This document shows, one piece after another, positions 48,305 to 56,932 of a DNA stretch of 64,000 nucleotides. The notes beneath the pieces are model-generated. The model saw only the letters and a program-made list of their open reading frames with translations. It did not search any database and was not told the DNA's origin. Position numbers and translations under genes: made by a program. The DNA comes from Alphaproteobacteria bacterium LSUCC0684. Lineage in GTDB: Bacteria > Pseudomonadota > Alphaproteobacteria > Puniceispirillales > UBA1172. The stretch lies in contig CP166130.1 of NCBI GenBank assembly GCA_041228335.1, forward strand, positions 2,327,001 through 2,391,000, given 5' to 3'. The number at the start of each line of letters is the position of its first letter. Position 1 is the first letter of the stretch.

Positions 48305-48606
48305 CCGTGGTCCAATTGCATTTTCGTAAAGTGTGAGACAGGATCGCGCAATTCCCAGATTTGTTGTTGTGTTTCATCTTCTACATGTTCAACAACAAAA
48401 ATTGAATATTTCTCCCCCTCTTTCCAGGCTTTCTCAAGTTGAGATTTGGATAGAAGTATATCGTCTTCCCGGGAGAATTCTTGCATTAGCAACGACCTCC
48501 ACATTATTGCCCTGTTTCGATAAATAAATCCGCAACATTCATTTGGATATGCTTCCAAAGCATGCTCAGCGAGTGATTCAAGAACATTCCGATCAAATCT
48601 GAACAT
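48250..48606 (-). pseudogene. JAB/MPN (phage tail-assembly K-like) protein, probably degenerate
   Basis: A 118-residue frame starts MFRFDRNVLESLAEHALEAYPNECCGFIY, the usual beginning of JAB/Mov34 proteins, but the catalytic HxHP...SxxD region is absent. In the alternate frame NVEVVANARILPG (48500-48470) matches the expected continuation, and the main frame resumes at LSKSQLEKAWKEGE, which suggests a frameshifted gene. ATG at 48606 lies 2 bp after the EamA stop and may be read with it. Confidence 0.5.
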
Positions 48607-48767
48607 CCTATGAACCCCTCTCTTTTCGAGCATATAGTTTTTCCAAGGGGAATTTAGTCATGGCAAAGCCTGCCAATAATATGAAAACAAAAAATATAAA
48701 ATCGTTGCTCAGCGGTGTGGCGTCGTTCCAGCTATCAAAAATTATCGCGAAAACTGGAAAAATAATA

Positions 48768-49476
48768 GGGGCTGTACCAGATAACTAGTACAAGTTATAG
48801 GTATAGTGATGAGAAAGAGCAGATTAAGCCGATTGAAGCAGACTAAATTGATGGAGCATTATGTTGCGGGAACGACGGCGAGATGTGCCGCTGATTTGGT
48901 GGGTGTAAACTTCAAAACAGCAGCATATTACTTTCATCGTCTGCGGGAAATCATCGCCCTTGAGACGCAAAATAACGATGTGCTTTCAGGTGAATTTGAG
49001 GTGGATGAGAGTTACTTTGGAGGCACACGTAAAGGCAAACGCGGGCGAGGTTCTGCGGGCAAAGTTCCTGTGTTTGGTATCCTCAAACGTGGCGGTAAGG
49101 TTTACACACAGATCATTCCAGATGCGTCAGGTCAAACGCTTATACCTATCATAGAAGATCGTATTATGCCTGATAGCATCGTATATTCAGATTGCTGGCG
49201 TGGATACAATGTCCTTGATGTATCTGAATTTAAGCATTACCGCATTAATCATTCAGTATTGTTTGCAGATAAGAAAAACCACATTAACGGCATTGAGAAC
49301 TTCTGGAACCAGGCGAAACGGCATATGCGTAAATTTAACGGTATTCCTGCCAAGCATTTTCCGCTATTTTTAAAGGAGTGCGAGTGGCGATTCAACAACC
49401 CATCACCACAGACGCAATTAAAACATGTCAAACAATGGGTTAACAAACATATGGGCTAGTTATCTGGTACAGCCCC
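48768..49476 (+). mobile_element. IS1595-family insertion sequence, complete with 8-bp target duplication
   Basis: A 709-bp element. Perfect 21-bp terminal inverted repeats start GGGGCTGTACCAGATAACT at 48768 and end with the complement at 49456-49476. Direct repeats AAATAATA flank it at 48760-48767 and 49477-49484. Both ends and duplication intact imply a recent insertion. Confidence 0.95.
48809..49459 (+). CDS. IS1595-family transposase (ISXO2-like DDE)
   Basis: A 216-residue transposase. A helix-turn-helix-like front (YVAGTTARCAADLVGVNFKT) is followed by the DDE-type catalytic domain: Asp in FEVDESYFGGTRKGK, Asp in VYSDCWRGYN, and the INGIENFWNQAKRHMRKFNG region with His/Asn/Glu. It ends at 49459, inside the right inverted repeat. 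Fills the element and appears intact. Confidence 0.93.
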   Translation: MRKSRLSRLKQTKLMEHYVAGTTARCAADLVGVNFKTAAYYFHRLREIIALETQNNDVLSGEFEVDESYFGGTRKGKRGRGSAGKVPVFGILKRGGKVYTQIIPDASGQTLIPIIEDRIMPDSIVYSDCWRGYNVLDVSEFKHYRINHSVLFADKKNHINGIENFWNQAKRHMRKFNGIPAKHFPLFLKECEWRFNNPSPQTQLKHVKQWVNKHMG

Positions 49477-50298
49477 AAATAATAAATACAAACGATAGAA
49501 TTATCGGACTCATTCTTTTTAACAAATAGAAATAAACGATAAAGCCGCCTACAGATGCAACAATGCCAAGATAAAAAAGAGCAAAAATGCTTTCAGATGA
49601 AAATGAAGCAAATTGAGGTTTTTCAATAATAATACCTAAAGACAATAAAAGAAGCCCGGATACCCCGATCGGAAGAGCATTAAAGGTTATGGTATTTATA
49701 TTTTCTGCTGTTTTTTTTGTCAGAACATAACAAAATCCATGCATGATTGCCGCGACTAATATAGCAGCAACACCAATCAGACCACTATAGGACATGTACA
49801 TATCCTGATTTATTAAAATCAGCGTTAACCCGGAAAAACCTGTTATGATGCCAAGTATTTGAGATAAATAGATACGCTCTTTCAGCAGCCACCATGAAAA
49901 AAACAATATGAATATCGGCATGGTACTAAACAGCAATGCCGTCAACCCGGATGACACATATTGTTCTCCAAAATTAAGAAGCCAATACGGCAAGGCAAAA
50001 TAAAACAGGGTAATGAAATAAAAAAATTGTTTTTGACCTGCAGGATAAAAAATACTGGCCTGTCTGGCGCCTGCGAAAATGAAAAGCATTGGAGCGGCAA
50101 TAATAAATCTCAGCCCTGCCGCCGTTAATGGCGGGGATGATTCAACCGCAATTTCTATAGCCAACCAGGTCGTTCCCCAGCATAAACAAACAATTAAATA
50201 AAGCGCTACAGTGATAGTATGCTGAAGATAATCCTGACCCCAAATATTTTGGCTAATCCAATCCCTGGAATGCTGGGGCATTTTTTCTCCAAATTATA

Positions 50299-50313
50299 TT
50301 GACACCATGTCAA
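50299..50313. promoter_or_regulatory. MocR operator candidate 1, TTGACA-CCA-TGTCAA
   Basis: A perfect 6-3-6 palindrome located 18 bp upstream of the EamA start and 70 bp upstream of the mocR start. The same arms occur again at 50402-50416. Confidence 0.65.
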
Positions 50314-50382
50314 TTAATATTTTATTTTCATTTGAAAATAAAAAAGGTATCAATCTTTGAATTTAAGGATAATATCCCTAAA

Positions 50383-51807
50383 ATGACAGTCAATGAAGAA
50401 CTTGACAGGGTGTCAATTTTACTTCATGCCGTCCAGACTGGCCCCGGTCTGAAATATCGGAAACTTGCCCAAAAACTTGCCCAATTGATCAAAGACGGGG
50501 TTTATGCTGAAGGTGAAAAACTTCCCACCCATCGCGCATTATCGTTTGACCTAGGCGTCACACCAGGCACGGTCAGCAAAGCATATAATGAACTGACAGA
50601 AACAGGATTTGTGATTGCTAAAGTTGGTGGTGGTACTTTTGTTAGCAGCATTCATGACACCCCCCAAGCCAAAGCCTTCAAAGTATATTCAGATGCTGAA
50701 GGTGACGCGATTAATCTAAGTAGAAATATTGCAATCCCGATGGATATTGGTGATATCTACAAATCTACATTGAGAGCCTTGGGGACAAATCCTGAAACGC
50801 TTGAAGAGCTCCAGCAATATGCCCCTGAATTCGGCATTGAGCGCCATCGCCAAGCAGGAGCAAGATGGATAAGTTTTGAAAATTTCCAGGCTTTGCCAGA
50901 AAAAATAATATGCACAAACGGAACTCAGCACGCTCTTTTTTGCACATTGATGGCAACGGTCAAGCGCGGTGCAGTTATCGCAACAGAACGGTTTACCTAT
51001 CCGGGGCTTATTTCTATTTGCCGCACCTTGGGTATAAAAATGGACGGCCTTGAAATAGATGACGAGGGCCTGTGCCCATTGGCACTCGAGGCTGCCTGCC
51101 AACATAAGAGGATTTCTGCTCTTTACTGCACCCCAACAATCCAAAATCCTACAACCAGTGTTATGAGCTATGAACGACGCCTTGCAATTGCGCAAATTTG
51201 CAAAAAATATAATGTATTGATAATCGAAGATGAAACCCATGCATCACTTGAAGTGAACCGACTGCCTTCAATTGGTCATTTTGCCCCAGAGCTTGGGATT
51301 GTTTTATCAAGCATGAGCAAGGCAGTCATGACAGGATTGAGAGTTGGCTATGCATATGCACCCGCGCGATTGGTGAGACGCATCAGTGAGATGGTTCGCA
51401 TTACTTGTTGGATGGTGACACCGTCTGCATTTCAAATTGCAACACATCTCATTAATGAAAACATTACAGACGATCTTATCAATAATCAGCGTGAAGAGAT
51501 AAAACGCCGTAAATCTCTGGTCGAGCCATTCCTTGAGGGTCACCATGTCAAAACCCATCCATATAGCCCTCATTTCTGGATTCAGATGCCGGATTCGTGG
51601 CGCGCTTCGGAGATTTGCTCTGAGTTAGAGGTGAATGGTTGCCGTGTCGCTTCAGCTGAATCCTTCGCTGTGGACCCCATTCATACCGGCCAATACATTC
51701 GAGCAAGCGTAAGCGTTATCAACAATGACAATGATACATTGATCAACGGTTTCCAAATGTTGGCAGATACACTTAACCATCCAACATCATTACCAAATAT
51801 CAATTAA
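50383..51807 (+). CDS. MocR/PdxR-type regulator: GntR wHTH fused to class-I aminotransferase domain
   Basis: A 474-residue protein. A GntR-type winged helix comes first (KLAQLIKDGVYAEGEKLP, ALSFDLGVTPGTVSKAYNEL). An aminotransferase-like fold follows with GTQHALFC, DETHASLEVNRLPS and the PLP lysine in SSMSKAVMTGLRVGYA (about 315). MocR proteins activate or repress adjacent genes, and many control PLP, taurine or transporter genes. It diverges from the EamA gene. ATG 50383 follows AAGGAT at some distance; the open frame upstream to 50299 contains the operator and is unlikely to be translated. Confidence 0.9.
   Translation: MTVNEELDRVSILLHAVQTGPGLKYRKLAQKLAQLIKDGVYAEGEKLPTHRALSFDLGVTPGTVSKAYNELTETGFVIAKVGGGTFVSSIHDTPQAKAFKVYSDAEGDAINLSRNIAIPMDIGDIYKSTLRALGTNPETLEELQQYAPEFGIERHRQAGARWISFENFQALPEKIICTNGTQHALFCTLMATVKRGAVIATERFTYPGLISICRTLGIKMDGLEIDDEGLCPLALEAACQHKRISALYCTPTIQNPTTSVMSYERRLAIAQICKKYNVLIIEDETHASLEVNRLPSIGHFAPELGIVLSSMSKAVMTGLRVGYAYAPARLVRRISEMVRITCWMVTPSAFQIATHLINENITDDLINNQREEIKRRKSLVEPFLEGHHVKTHPYSPHFWIQMPDSWRASEICSELEVNGCRVASAESFAVDPIHTGQYIRASVSVINNDNDTLINGFQMLADTLNHPTSLPNIN
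50402..50416. promoter_or_regulatory. MocR operator candidate 2, TTGACA-GGG-TGTCAA (inside the mocR start)
   Basis: The arms are identical to candidate 1 with a different 3-bp centre. Centres are 103 bp apart (about ten turns). It lies within the first codons of the regulator gene, so binding could cause autorepression or a loop. Confidence 0.6.
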
Positions 51808-51906
51808 GCGATGCATTTCTCTACTTGTTGAATAATGTTTGGTGTTACTGTGCCAAGTTATTGATATTTTAACGTAACTAAATAAATCAGCAGCGCCAAT
51901 CATCAT

Positions 51907-53178
51907 TCACCCTGAAGGGTCACGTTTTCCCGATGCGGCGGCCTGATCGACAAGAAGGAGGCAGAGCACGGCGCTGATGACTGTTGCCCCCATGACAAAA
52001 CCATAAGTCCAGGCAAAGCTGCCGGACATCACCTTGATCCCTGATCCCATCATGTTGCCGGCCGCCCCGCCGATCCCGAGGCAAACATTACCCGTAGCAA
52101 AAACGAGCGACGCCGATGAGCCGATAAAATTCCGTGAAATGAACGCCGGAACAAGGCCAAAGATCGGATAGAAAGCCGCGCCGAAAGCAAGGGAAACAAT
52201 CCAGATCCATCCGCCTTCAACCGCCCCCAGCATTAACGCCGCGGACGCAAAAAGAAGAAACATCTGCGCCAGCACAAGGGCCCATCGGATGGATATCCGG
52301 TCACCTAGCCAGCCCATGGCAAAACCACTGAACATGCCGACAATGCCGATAAATCTCCAGGCACCGGCGGCCCGAACGATGGTAAACCCGTGCTCTTCGA
52401 CAAGGTATGATGAAAGATAGGTCTGAAATGGCATGGCGGACATGCCATTAAAGAACATCACCGCAACGACCAGCAAGGCAGGGCCTTTGGGAATGCTCGT
52501 TACGGCTTTCCTTAACCCCCGGGCTTTTTGAAAACCTGCCCGAACCCCTGGTGCGTTGGCAGACCTGATACGCCGAAAGAGCAGCCCTGCCGTGATCGAA
52601 AGAGCGGCAGAAAGCCCGAAGGTTGTGAGCCAGACTGCTCTCCAGCCATATGCATTGAACACAAGCCCGATGATCACGTTGCCGAGAAAAACCCCGTAGG
52701 CTGTGCCGGATGACATCAGGCAAAGTGCCTTGCCGCGGTGTCGTGCGGGTACCAGTTCCTGGGTGGCTTCAGCCATCGGCGTCCATACCGAGGCGGCCGT
52801 TCCGGACAGCATGACCATAAGAACGGCAAGGAGCCAGAAACTTTCAACCCATATCAGCCCGGCAAGTCCGGCGGAGCAGATAAGAATGGAGATCATCATG
52901 ACGTTGTACGGGCCGTTGCGGGTGGTGATAATGCCGCTCAGAAGCGCGAAAACAAGAAAACCGATCTGCGCAAGAGACGTGATGATCCCCAGATCAAGAT
53001 AGGAAAACCCGATATCCCGCATCATCGCCGGAACCAAGGACGCAAAGAGATACATCCCGAAGCCATAGGTAACGCCGATAAAGGCCGTGAAAACAACGAT
53101 GATGGCGGCGGTGATACGCACCCCTCGCCCCCGTCTACCTGCCTGCCCTCGGGCGCGGCGCTGATCGGAAAGCGTCAA
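51907..53178 (-). CDS. Major facilitator superfamily transporter
   Basis: A 423-residue membrane protein with 12 predicted helices. The first is AAIIVVFTAFIGVTYGFGMY; the 2-3 loop region reads ITSLAQIGFLVFALLSGIITTRNG; GWLGDRISIRW is the corresponding loop in the second half. The first codon is TTG at 53178; GTG at about 53121 is an alternative, as the basic segment RRARGQAGRRGRG before the first helix may not be translated. It follows the RTX gene by 6 bp on the same strand, so they may share a transcript. The substrate is unknown. It is not close enough to OxlT in visible motifs to be called the oxalate carrier. Confidence 0.85.
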   Translation of the reverse strand: MTLSDQRRARGQAGRRGRGVRITAAIIVVFTAFIGVTYGFGMYLFASLVPAMMRDIGFSYLDLGIITSLAQIGFLVFALLSGIITTRNGPYNVMMISILICSAGLAGLIWVESFWLLAVLMVMLSGTAASVWTPMAEATQELVPARHRGKALCLMSSGTAYGVFLGNVIIGLVFNAYGWRAVWLTTFGLSAALSITAGLLFRRIRSANAPGVRAGFQKARGLRKAVTSIPKGPALLVVAVMFFNGMSAMPFQTYLSSYLVEEHGFTIVRAAGAWRFIGIVGMFSGFAMGWLGDRISIRWALVLAQMFLLFASAALMLGAVEGGWIWIVSLAFGAAFYPIFGLVPAFISRNFIGSSASLVFATGNVCLGIGGAAGNMMGSGIKVMSGSFAWTYGFVMGATVISAVLCLLLVDQAAASGKRDPSG

Positions 53179-53184
53179 GCAGGG

Positions 53185-55158
53185 TCATATGATACTGAGC
53201 CCGGGATCATCGGTCACGTTGATATGCTCTCCTCCGCCAAAGAAATCATCCAGAAGATCAGCTTCCGTCAGGGTCGCCTTGCCGTCGCTGATGGCGGTGA
53301 AGTTGCTGGCGTCATACGCCTGCAGATTGCCGGGTTTGGACGTATCCAAATTCACCACCAGGGTGGAACCGGCGTCATCGCCGCTGCTGCCTTGAGTCTT
53401 GCCGGCGTGGGTGAAGCCAAGTTCCACGGCGGTGATCTTGCCATCCAGTGCACCGCTATCTGCAACCGAGACGACAACGGTGAGCAGATTGGAGGTGCCG
53501 CCCTTCACCTGAGTGAAGGCCTTTGCGAGCCAGGCGTCGTAGTCACTGAAGGCCCCGACGGCTTTCGTATCCACGAGAAAAAGCTGATCCACGAAAGGGG
53601 TGAAGTTGTTGATGATGTCCCCGCCATCGCTCAAGGTCCAGCCATCATCGCCCGTGCTTTCAACGCGGTGGATGATTTCGTCCTTGCTCTTGATATCAAG
53701 GGTGAGTGTATCCTTCCCAAAACCGCCGATCAGAATATCATTTCCGCCGCCGGTGGTGATAGTATCGTTGCCATTGCCGCCCCGAAGCGTTTCGTGACCG
53801 GATGTGCCGGTGATGGTCTCATCGGCGGTGGTGCCCGTGATATCTGTTCTCCCGGTGATGGTGAAGACGGCTTCCATGGAATTGGTGTAACCATCGCTGT
53901 CGGTCACGGTCACGATATAGGTGGTGCTGAGTTCATCCTGAGAGTTGAGGGCATTTATGTCGGTATTCGTGTTGTCGACAAGGTAGGTCCAGCTGCCATC
54001 GCTGGCGAGGTTGAGCGTGCCATATTCCGGCAACCCCGCTTTCACCTCTGCCGTGAACACAAGCGGGATTCCGGCAGAGCCATCCTCAATATCAATGGCG
54101 CTGAAGACACCCTTGTTCGGTTCTGTTTCATCCTCAATGGTTTCGCCGAAGAGCGTGGTCGAATCAAGCAATGGGTCGGCGCCGATTTTGAGGTTAAACG
54201 TCACGCTGCCAGTATTGTACCCGCTCACCCCGTCGCGGATAGTGACCATTACCGGCAGGGTTTCCCCTTCACTGAACTCGGCTGCTTTGTTGACCACAAG
54301 CCGGGAGGAGGTGCTGTCGCCGACAACGCCGAACCGGTCATCGGAAACCATCACCACCAGTTCGGAATCAGGTGTATCCGCATCCGCATAGGAAAAAGAA
54401 TATCCCGTCTGCATCTCGGTTGAGACAGCGCCCACTGCCGGAATGACAATCGACTGGACCCCGCCCTGGGTTATCACCGGCGCGGCATCATTGATGTTGT
54501 CAATGTTGAGCGTGAAGGTTTCGGTCAGCGCCGGGTTGGTGGTCGCCGTCACCGTTACCACATGGCTGGTCAGGCGTTCGTAATCCAACTCAACCCCGGC
54601 TCTCAACCGAAGCTCTGTGCCGCCCTCTTTATTTTCCTTGATCTCAAAGAGCGTGATATCGTCCACGGCAGCGCTGTTTTCCCCGAGCGCATCATCGGTA
54701 AAACTGATATCGGCAAGATGCCGTGCGCTGGTGACGCCTTCGTCGAGCCGGATCGTTTTCAATGACAGTTCCATCCGCGTCGGCGGCTCATCCTCATTGG
54801 TGATATTCACCGTCACCGTTGACCTGAATGACGACGACGCTTCCCCGGGAACAGCCTCCACCGACAGCTCGTAGCTTTTCACGCCGCTTTCAAAATCCTC
54901 TCCGCCTCCCGTATAGGAAATCACTCCCGTGTTGGCATTTATGTGAAAATTGCCATTGGTATCGGCCCCGTTTCCGAACCCGTAGGTTGCGGGGTCAGCC
55001 ACGTGATCGGTTGTCGTCACCACCCCGACAGGGACAGGCGTTGATGAGCCATCGGCATTTTCGGCAAGGCTGAATATATAGGCAAAAACCGGCGCTGCTG
55101 CCTCATCCTGCTTTGAGCTTTCGTCCATATCTTCCATGATCATGGCCGTTGGTATCAT
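53185..55158 (-). CDS. Cadherin/RTX protein (possibly the body of a split lipoprotein)
   Basis: 657 residues. Domains: cadherin (FAYIFSLAENADGSSTPVPV, GVISYTGGGEDFESG), one ELRLRAGVELDYER repeat module, an Ig/VCBS-like part (TLNLASDGSWTYLVDNTNTD), RTX nonapeptides (441-486, GGNGNDTITTGGGNDILIGG) and a C-terminus of type I secretion character. No signal peptide is present. The upstream frame at 55162-55482 is in phase and separated by one TAA and one CAG codon from the ATG at 55158, so the two may be one broken gene or a coupled pair. Shares module type with the giant lipoprotein and the 1029-residue protein. Confidence 0.82.
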   Translation of the reverse strand: MIPTAMIMEDMDESSKQDEAAAPVFAYIFSLAENADGSSTPVPVGVVTTTDHVADPATYGFGNGADTNGNFHINANTGVISYTGGGEDFESGVKSYELSVEAVPGEASSSFRSTVTVNITNEDEPPTRMELSLKTIRLDEGVTSARHLADISFTDDALGENSAAVDDITLFEIKENKEGGTELRLRAGVELDYERLTSHVVTVTATTNPALTETFTLNIDNINDAAPVITQGGVQSIVIPAVGAVSTEMQTGYSFSYADADTPDSELVVMVSDDRFGVVGDSTSSRLVVNKAAEFSEGETLPVMVTIRDGVSGYNTGSVTFNLKIGADPLLDSTTLFGETIEDETEPNKGVFSAIDIEDGSAGIPLVFTAEVKAGLPEYGTLNLASDGSWTYLVDNTNTDINALNSQDELSTTYIVTVTDSDGYTNSMEAVFTITGRTDITGTTADETITGTSGHETLRGGNGNDTITTGGGNDILIGGFGKDTLTLDIKSKDEIIHRVESTGDDGWTLSDGGDIINNFTPFVDQLFLVDTKAVGAFSDYDAWLAKAFTQVKGGTSNLLTVVVSVADSGALDGKITAVELGFTHAGKTQGSSGDDAGSTLVVNLDTSKPGNLQAYDASNFTAISDGKATLTEADLLDDFFGGGEHINVTDDPGLSII

Positions 55159-55161
55159 CTG

Positions 55162-55482
55162 TTACTGATCAACAACCATCTGGCCCTGTTGTTGATCCGG
55201 CACGGTCTCTTTCTGATCGACCGGCATCTGGGCCTGGTTTTCATCAGGTGATGCCTTGTCGATTTCATCGATGGCGGCGGCGGCCTGATCACCTGCAAGG
55301 CCCGGGGTATCCCGTTCAATATACTCGATGCGGGACCGGGTGCAGGCGATCAGGGATAATCCGGCCGAAATCCAGATCAGATTCCGGCCGGTGCTGGAGA
55401 TGACGGGAAACTTTTGCACTGGCAACAACAAGATCCTTGCTGGCGCCAATATTGCGGCACCAAATTTTTTGAGCCTGCGCAT
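55162..55482 (-). CDS. Putative lipoprotein leader, in phase with the downstream RTX protein
   Basis: A 106-residue frame. ATG at 55482 follows GAGG. LIWISAGLSLIACTRSR is a lipobox-type signal (Cys about 50), after a long basic and hydrophobic N-terminus (MRRLKKFGAAILAPAR). The rest is Gln/Asp/Met-rich, with repeated (D)QQQGQMVVDQ and NQAQMPVDQKE. Its TAA (55162-55164) is in phase with the next gene. A palindrome GCGTTAACGC lies upstream at 55548-55557. An earlier start at 55533 exists but is less credible. Confidence 0.55.
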   Translation of the reverse strand: MRRLKKFGAAILAPARILLLPVQKFPVISSTGRNLIWISAGLSLIACTRSRIEYIERDTPGLAGDQAAAAIDEIDKASPDENQAQMPVDQKETVPDQQQGQMVVDQ

Positions 55483-55635
55483 CACGACCTCGTACCATCC
55501 GGGTGAAGTGCTGAGTGTCCAAATGATGCACATATTTTGATAAAAAAGCGTTAACGCAGATCATTTTTTTCAAAATTTATTTCATGTGATTAGCCTGCCC
55601 GAACTTATGTATTAATCCATCATACAAAAGTATTG

Positions 55636-56280
55636 CTACCACCTTAGCAATACCCGGCCCGCACCGGCGCCGATACCGCCTGAAGCCAGGATTCCCAAGA
55701 GATACCACAAGGCAAAGAACCCGGGGCTGTCCTCGGTGCAGGTCAGTGCATAGATTACCGTCGCCCCGGCGCCAGCCGCAAACCCGGCCATCGCCCCTGC
55801 AACCCAGGGCCGGGTGACCGCATCCTGACGGAGAGACCAGAGCTGCGCGAGGGTAAGCGGCAGGGCCAGCACCGGAATGCTGACAAGACAGCGCAGCAAG
55901 GATGGACGGAAGGCAAGTTCGGACCAGCTCTGGGTGGAGATGGCGGAGAAGAAGAGCAGAGGGAAGATCATGAGGCAGATCAGGGCAGGCCAGAGCCGGG
56001 GTGATGCGTCGGGACGCCCAAGACTGAGGGCGATGGGCAGGGTGGAGAGCAGTATCAGAAGCGGCACAGCCTGCTTGGCCATGACGGTAGTGGTGAAAAT
56101 CACCGCCATATAATCCGCCCGGATCGGCCAACCCATGATATGGAAGGCCAAGAGCCCGAAACTTCCGACCGCAATTCCGGCTGCAACCATCAGCGCAGCA
56201 AAATCCCTGATCCGGTGGCGGGAAGGGATGGCGCTCTCACGGCCAAGACGGGTGATCAGCTCTTCATGTTGGTACATCAC
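55636..56280 (-). CDS. NrsF-type membrane anti-sigma factor (DUF1109)
   Basis: A 214-residue protein with six helices. A hydrophilic N-terminus (ELITRLGRESAIPSRHR) faces the cytosol and would hold the sigma factor. Length and topology match NrsF (CC3252) in Caulobacter, which binds SigF and releases it under copper or other redox stress through two cysteines. Here Cys occurs in LICLMIFPL, LRCLVSIPVL and LTCTEDSPGF. The ATG overlaps the sigma-factor stop by 4 bp. Final gene of the operon. Confidence 0.82.
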   Translation of the reverse strand: MMYQHEELITRLGRESAIPSRHRIRDFAALMVAAGIAVGSFGLLAFHIMGWPIRADYMAVIFTTTVMAKQAVPLLILLSTLPIALSLGRPDASPRLWPALICLMIFPLLFFSAISTQSWSELAFRPSLLRCLVSIPVLALPLTLAQLWSLRQDAVTRPWVAGAMAGFAAGAGATVIYALTCTEDSPGFFALWYLLGILASGGIGAGAGRVLLRW

Positions 56281-56843
56281 TCTTGCCCTTTATTGCTGAG
56301 ATTGAGTATGGAACGGAGCTTCCGGACGCCGCGGTGAAACTGCAGCCGGACGGCGTTTTCGCTGATGCCGACCTTGGCGCTCGTCTCCCGGATGCTTTTG
56401 CCATCAAGCCCGATGGAGGTCATGACCCGGCCGGTCTTGCCCCCCAGCCGGGATATCCCTTTTTCAAGATCCATGCGTGTTTCGGCATTTTCAATCATGG
56501 TAGCGATGGCCTCATCAACCCGGTTGAGGTCAAGTTCGGCATGGCGGTCGGAATGACGTTTCAGCGCCCGCACCCGATCGATCATCCGATACCGGGCGAT
56601 GGCGTAGACCCAAGGCAGAATCGGCCGCGTTGATGTCCAGGTATGTCGCTTGGCGTGAATTGCCAGCAGAATATCCTGAACCATGTCATCCTGATCTGCC
56701 TGGCTTGTCGCCGGGACCATGGCGCCGACCATCGAGGCCAGCACCGGTGCAAGCTGCCGGTAGAATTCGGAATAGGCTGTCTTGTCTCCGGCAAGTCCGG
56801 CCCGCAAGGTTTCCGCCATATCGTGTTCGCTGAGACGCCCCAA
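56277..56843 (-). CDS. sigF: ECF sigma factor, SigF-like
   Basis: A 188-residue sigma factor. Region 2 holds QADQDDMVQDILLAIHAKRH and PWVYAIARYRMIDRVRALKR (about 57-97); region 4 is IRETSAKVGISENAVRLQFHRGVRKL (sampled ISENAVRLQFHRGVRKLRSI). A TTG at 56843 begins the frame; ATG at 56819 is the alternative. Overlaps the anti-sigma gene by 4 bp. In Caulobacter SigF drives the bufferin genes, which precede it here. Confidence 0.88.
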   Translation of the reverse strand: MGRLSEHDMAETLRAGLAGDKTAYSEFYRQLAPVLASMVGAMVPATSQADQDDMVQDILLAIHAKRHTWTSTRPILPWVYAIARYRMIDRVRALKRHSDRHAELDLNRVDEAIATMIENAETRMDLEKGISRLGGKTGRVMTSIGLDGKSIRETSAKVGISENAVRLQFHRGVRKLRSILNLSNKGQE

Positions 56844-56932
56844 AGGTTTCGCCTTGGTTGCAGGGTTTTTTCTTTCCTTCGCTTAAGCATAGGAAAAACC
56901 GCTCTCAAGGGCAAATCTATCCGATCAGGCGT

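Larger units (their letters stand above)
48608..50281 (-). pseudogene. EamA/DMT-superfamily transporter, interrupted by IS1595-family element
   Basis: Removing the element and one 8-bp duplication joins 50281-49477 to 48759-48608 as one frame of 318 residues. The front part has two EamA domains of five helices each (LYLIVCLCWGTTWLAIEIAV; LNFGEQYVSSGLTALLFSTMP; VAAIMHGFCYVLTKK). The insertion is in the last helix, after SFVFII, and continues in the left piece as FPVFAIIF...FVFILLAGFAMTK. The current 273-residue product ends WGCTR from IS sequence. It lies divergent from a MocR-type regulator. SD GGAGAAAA precedes ATG 50281. Members export metabolites such as amino acids. Confidence 0.88.

Noticed and set aside
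51907-53178. MFS protein as the oxalate:formate antiporter OxlT
   Set aside because: It is 39 kb away from the oxalate genes and shows no motif that separates OxlT from other MFS families.
56815-56870. GCAACC-N16/18-CGTC as a SigF promoter before sigF
   Set aside because: It overlaps the likely coding start, and the spacing does not clearly fit the Caulobacter pattern.
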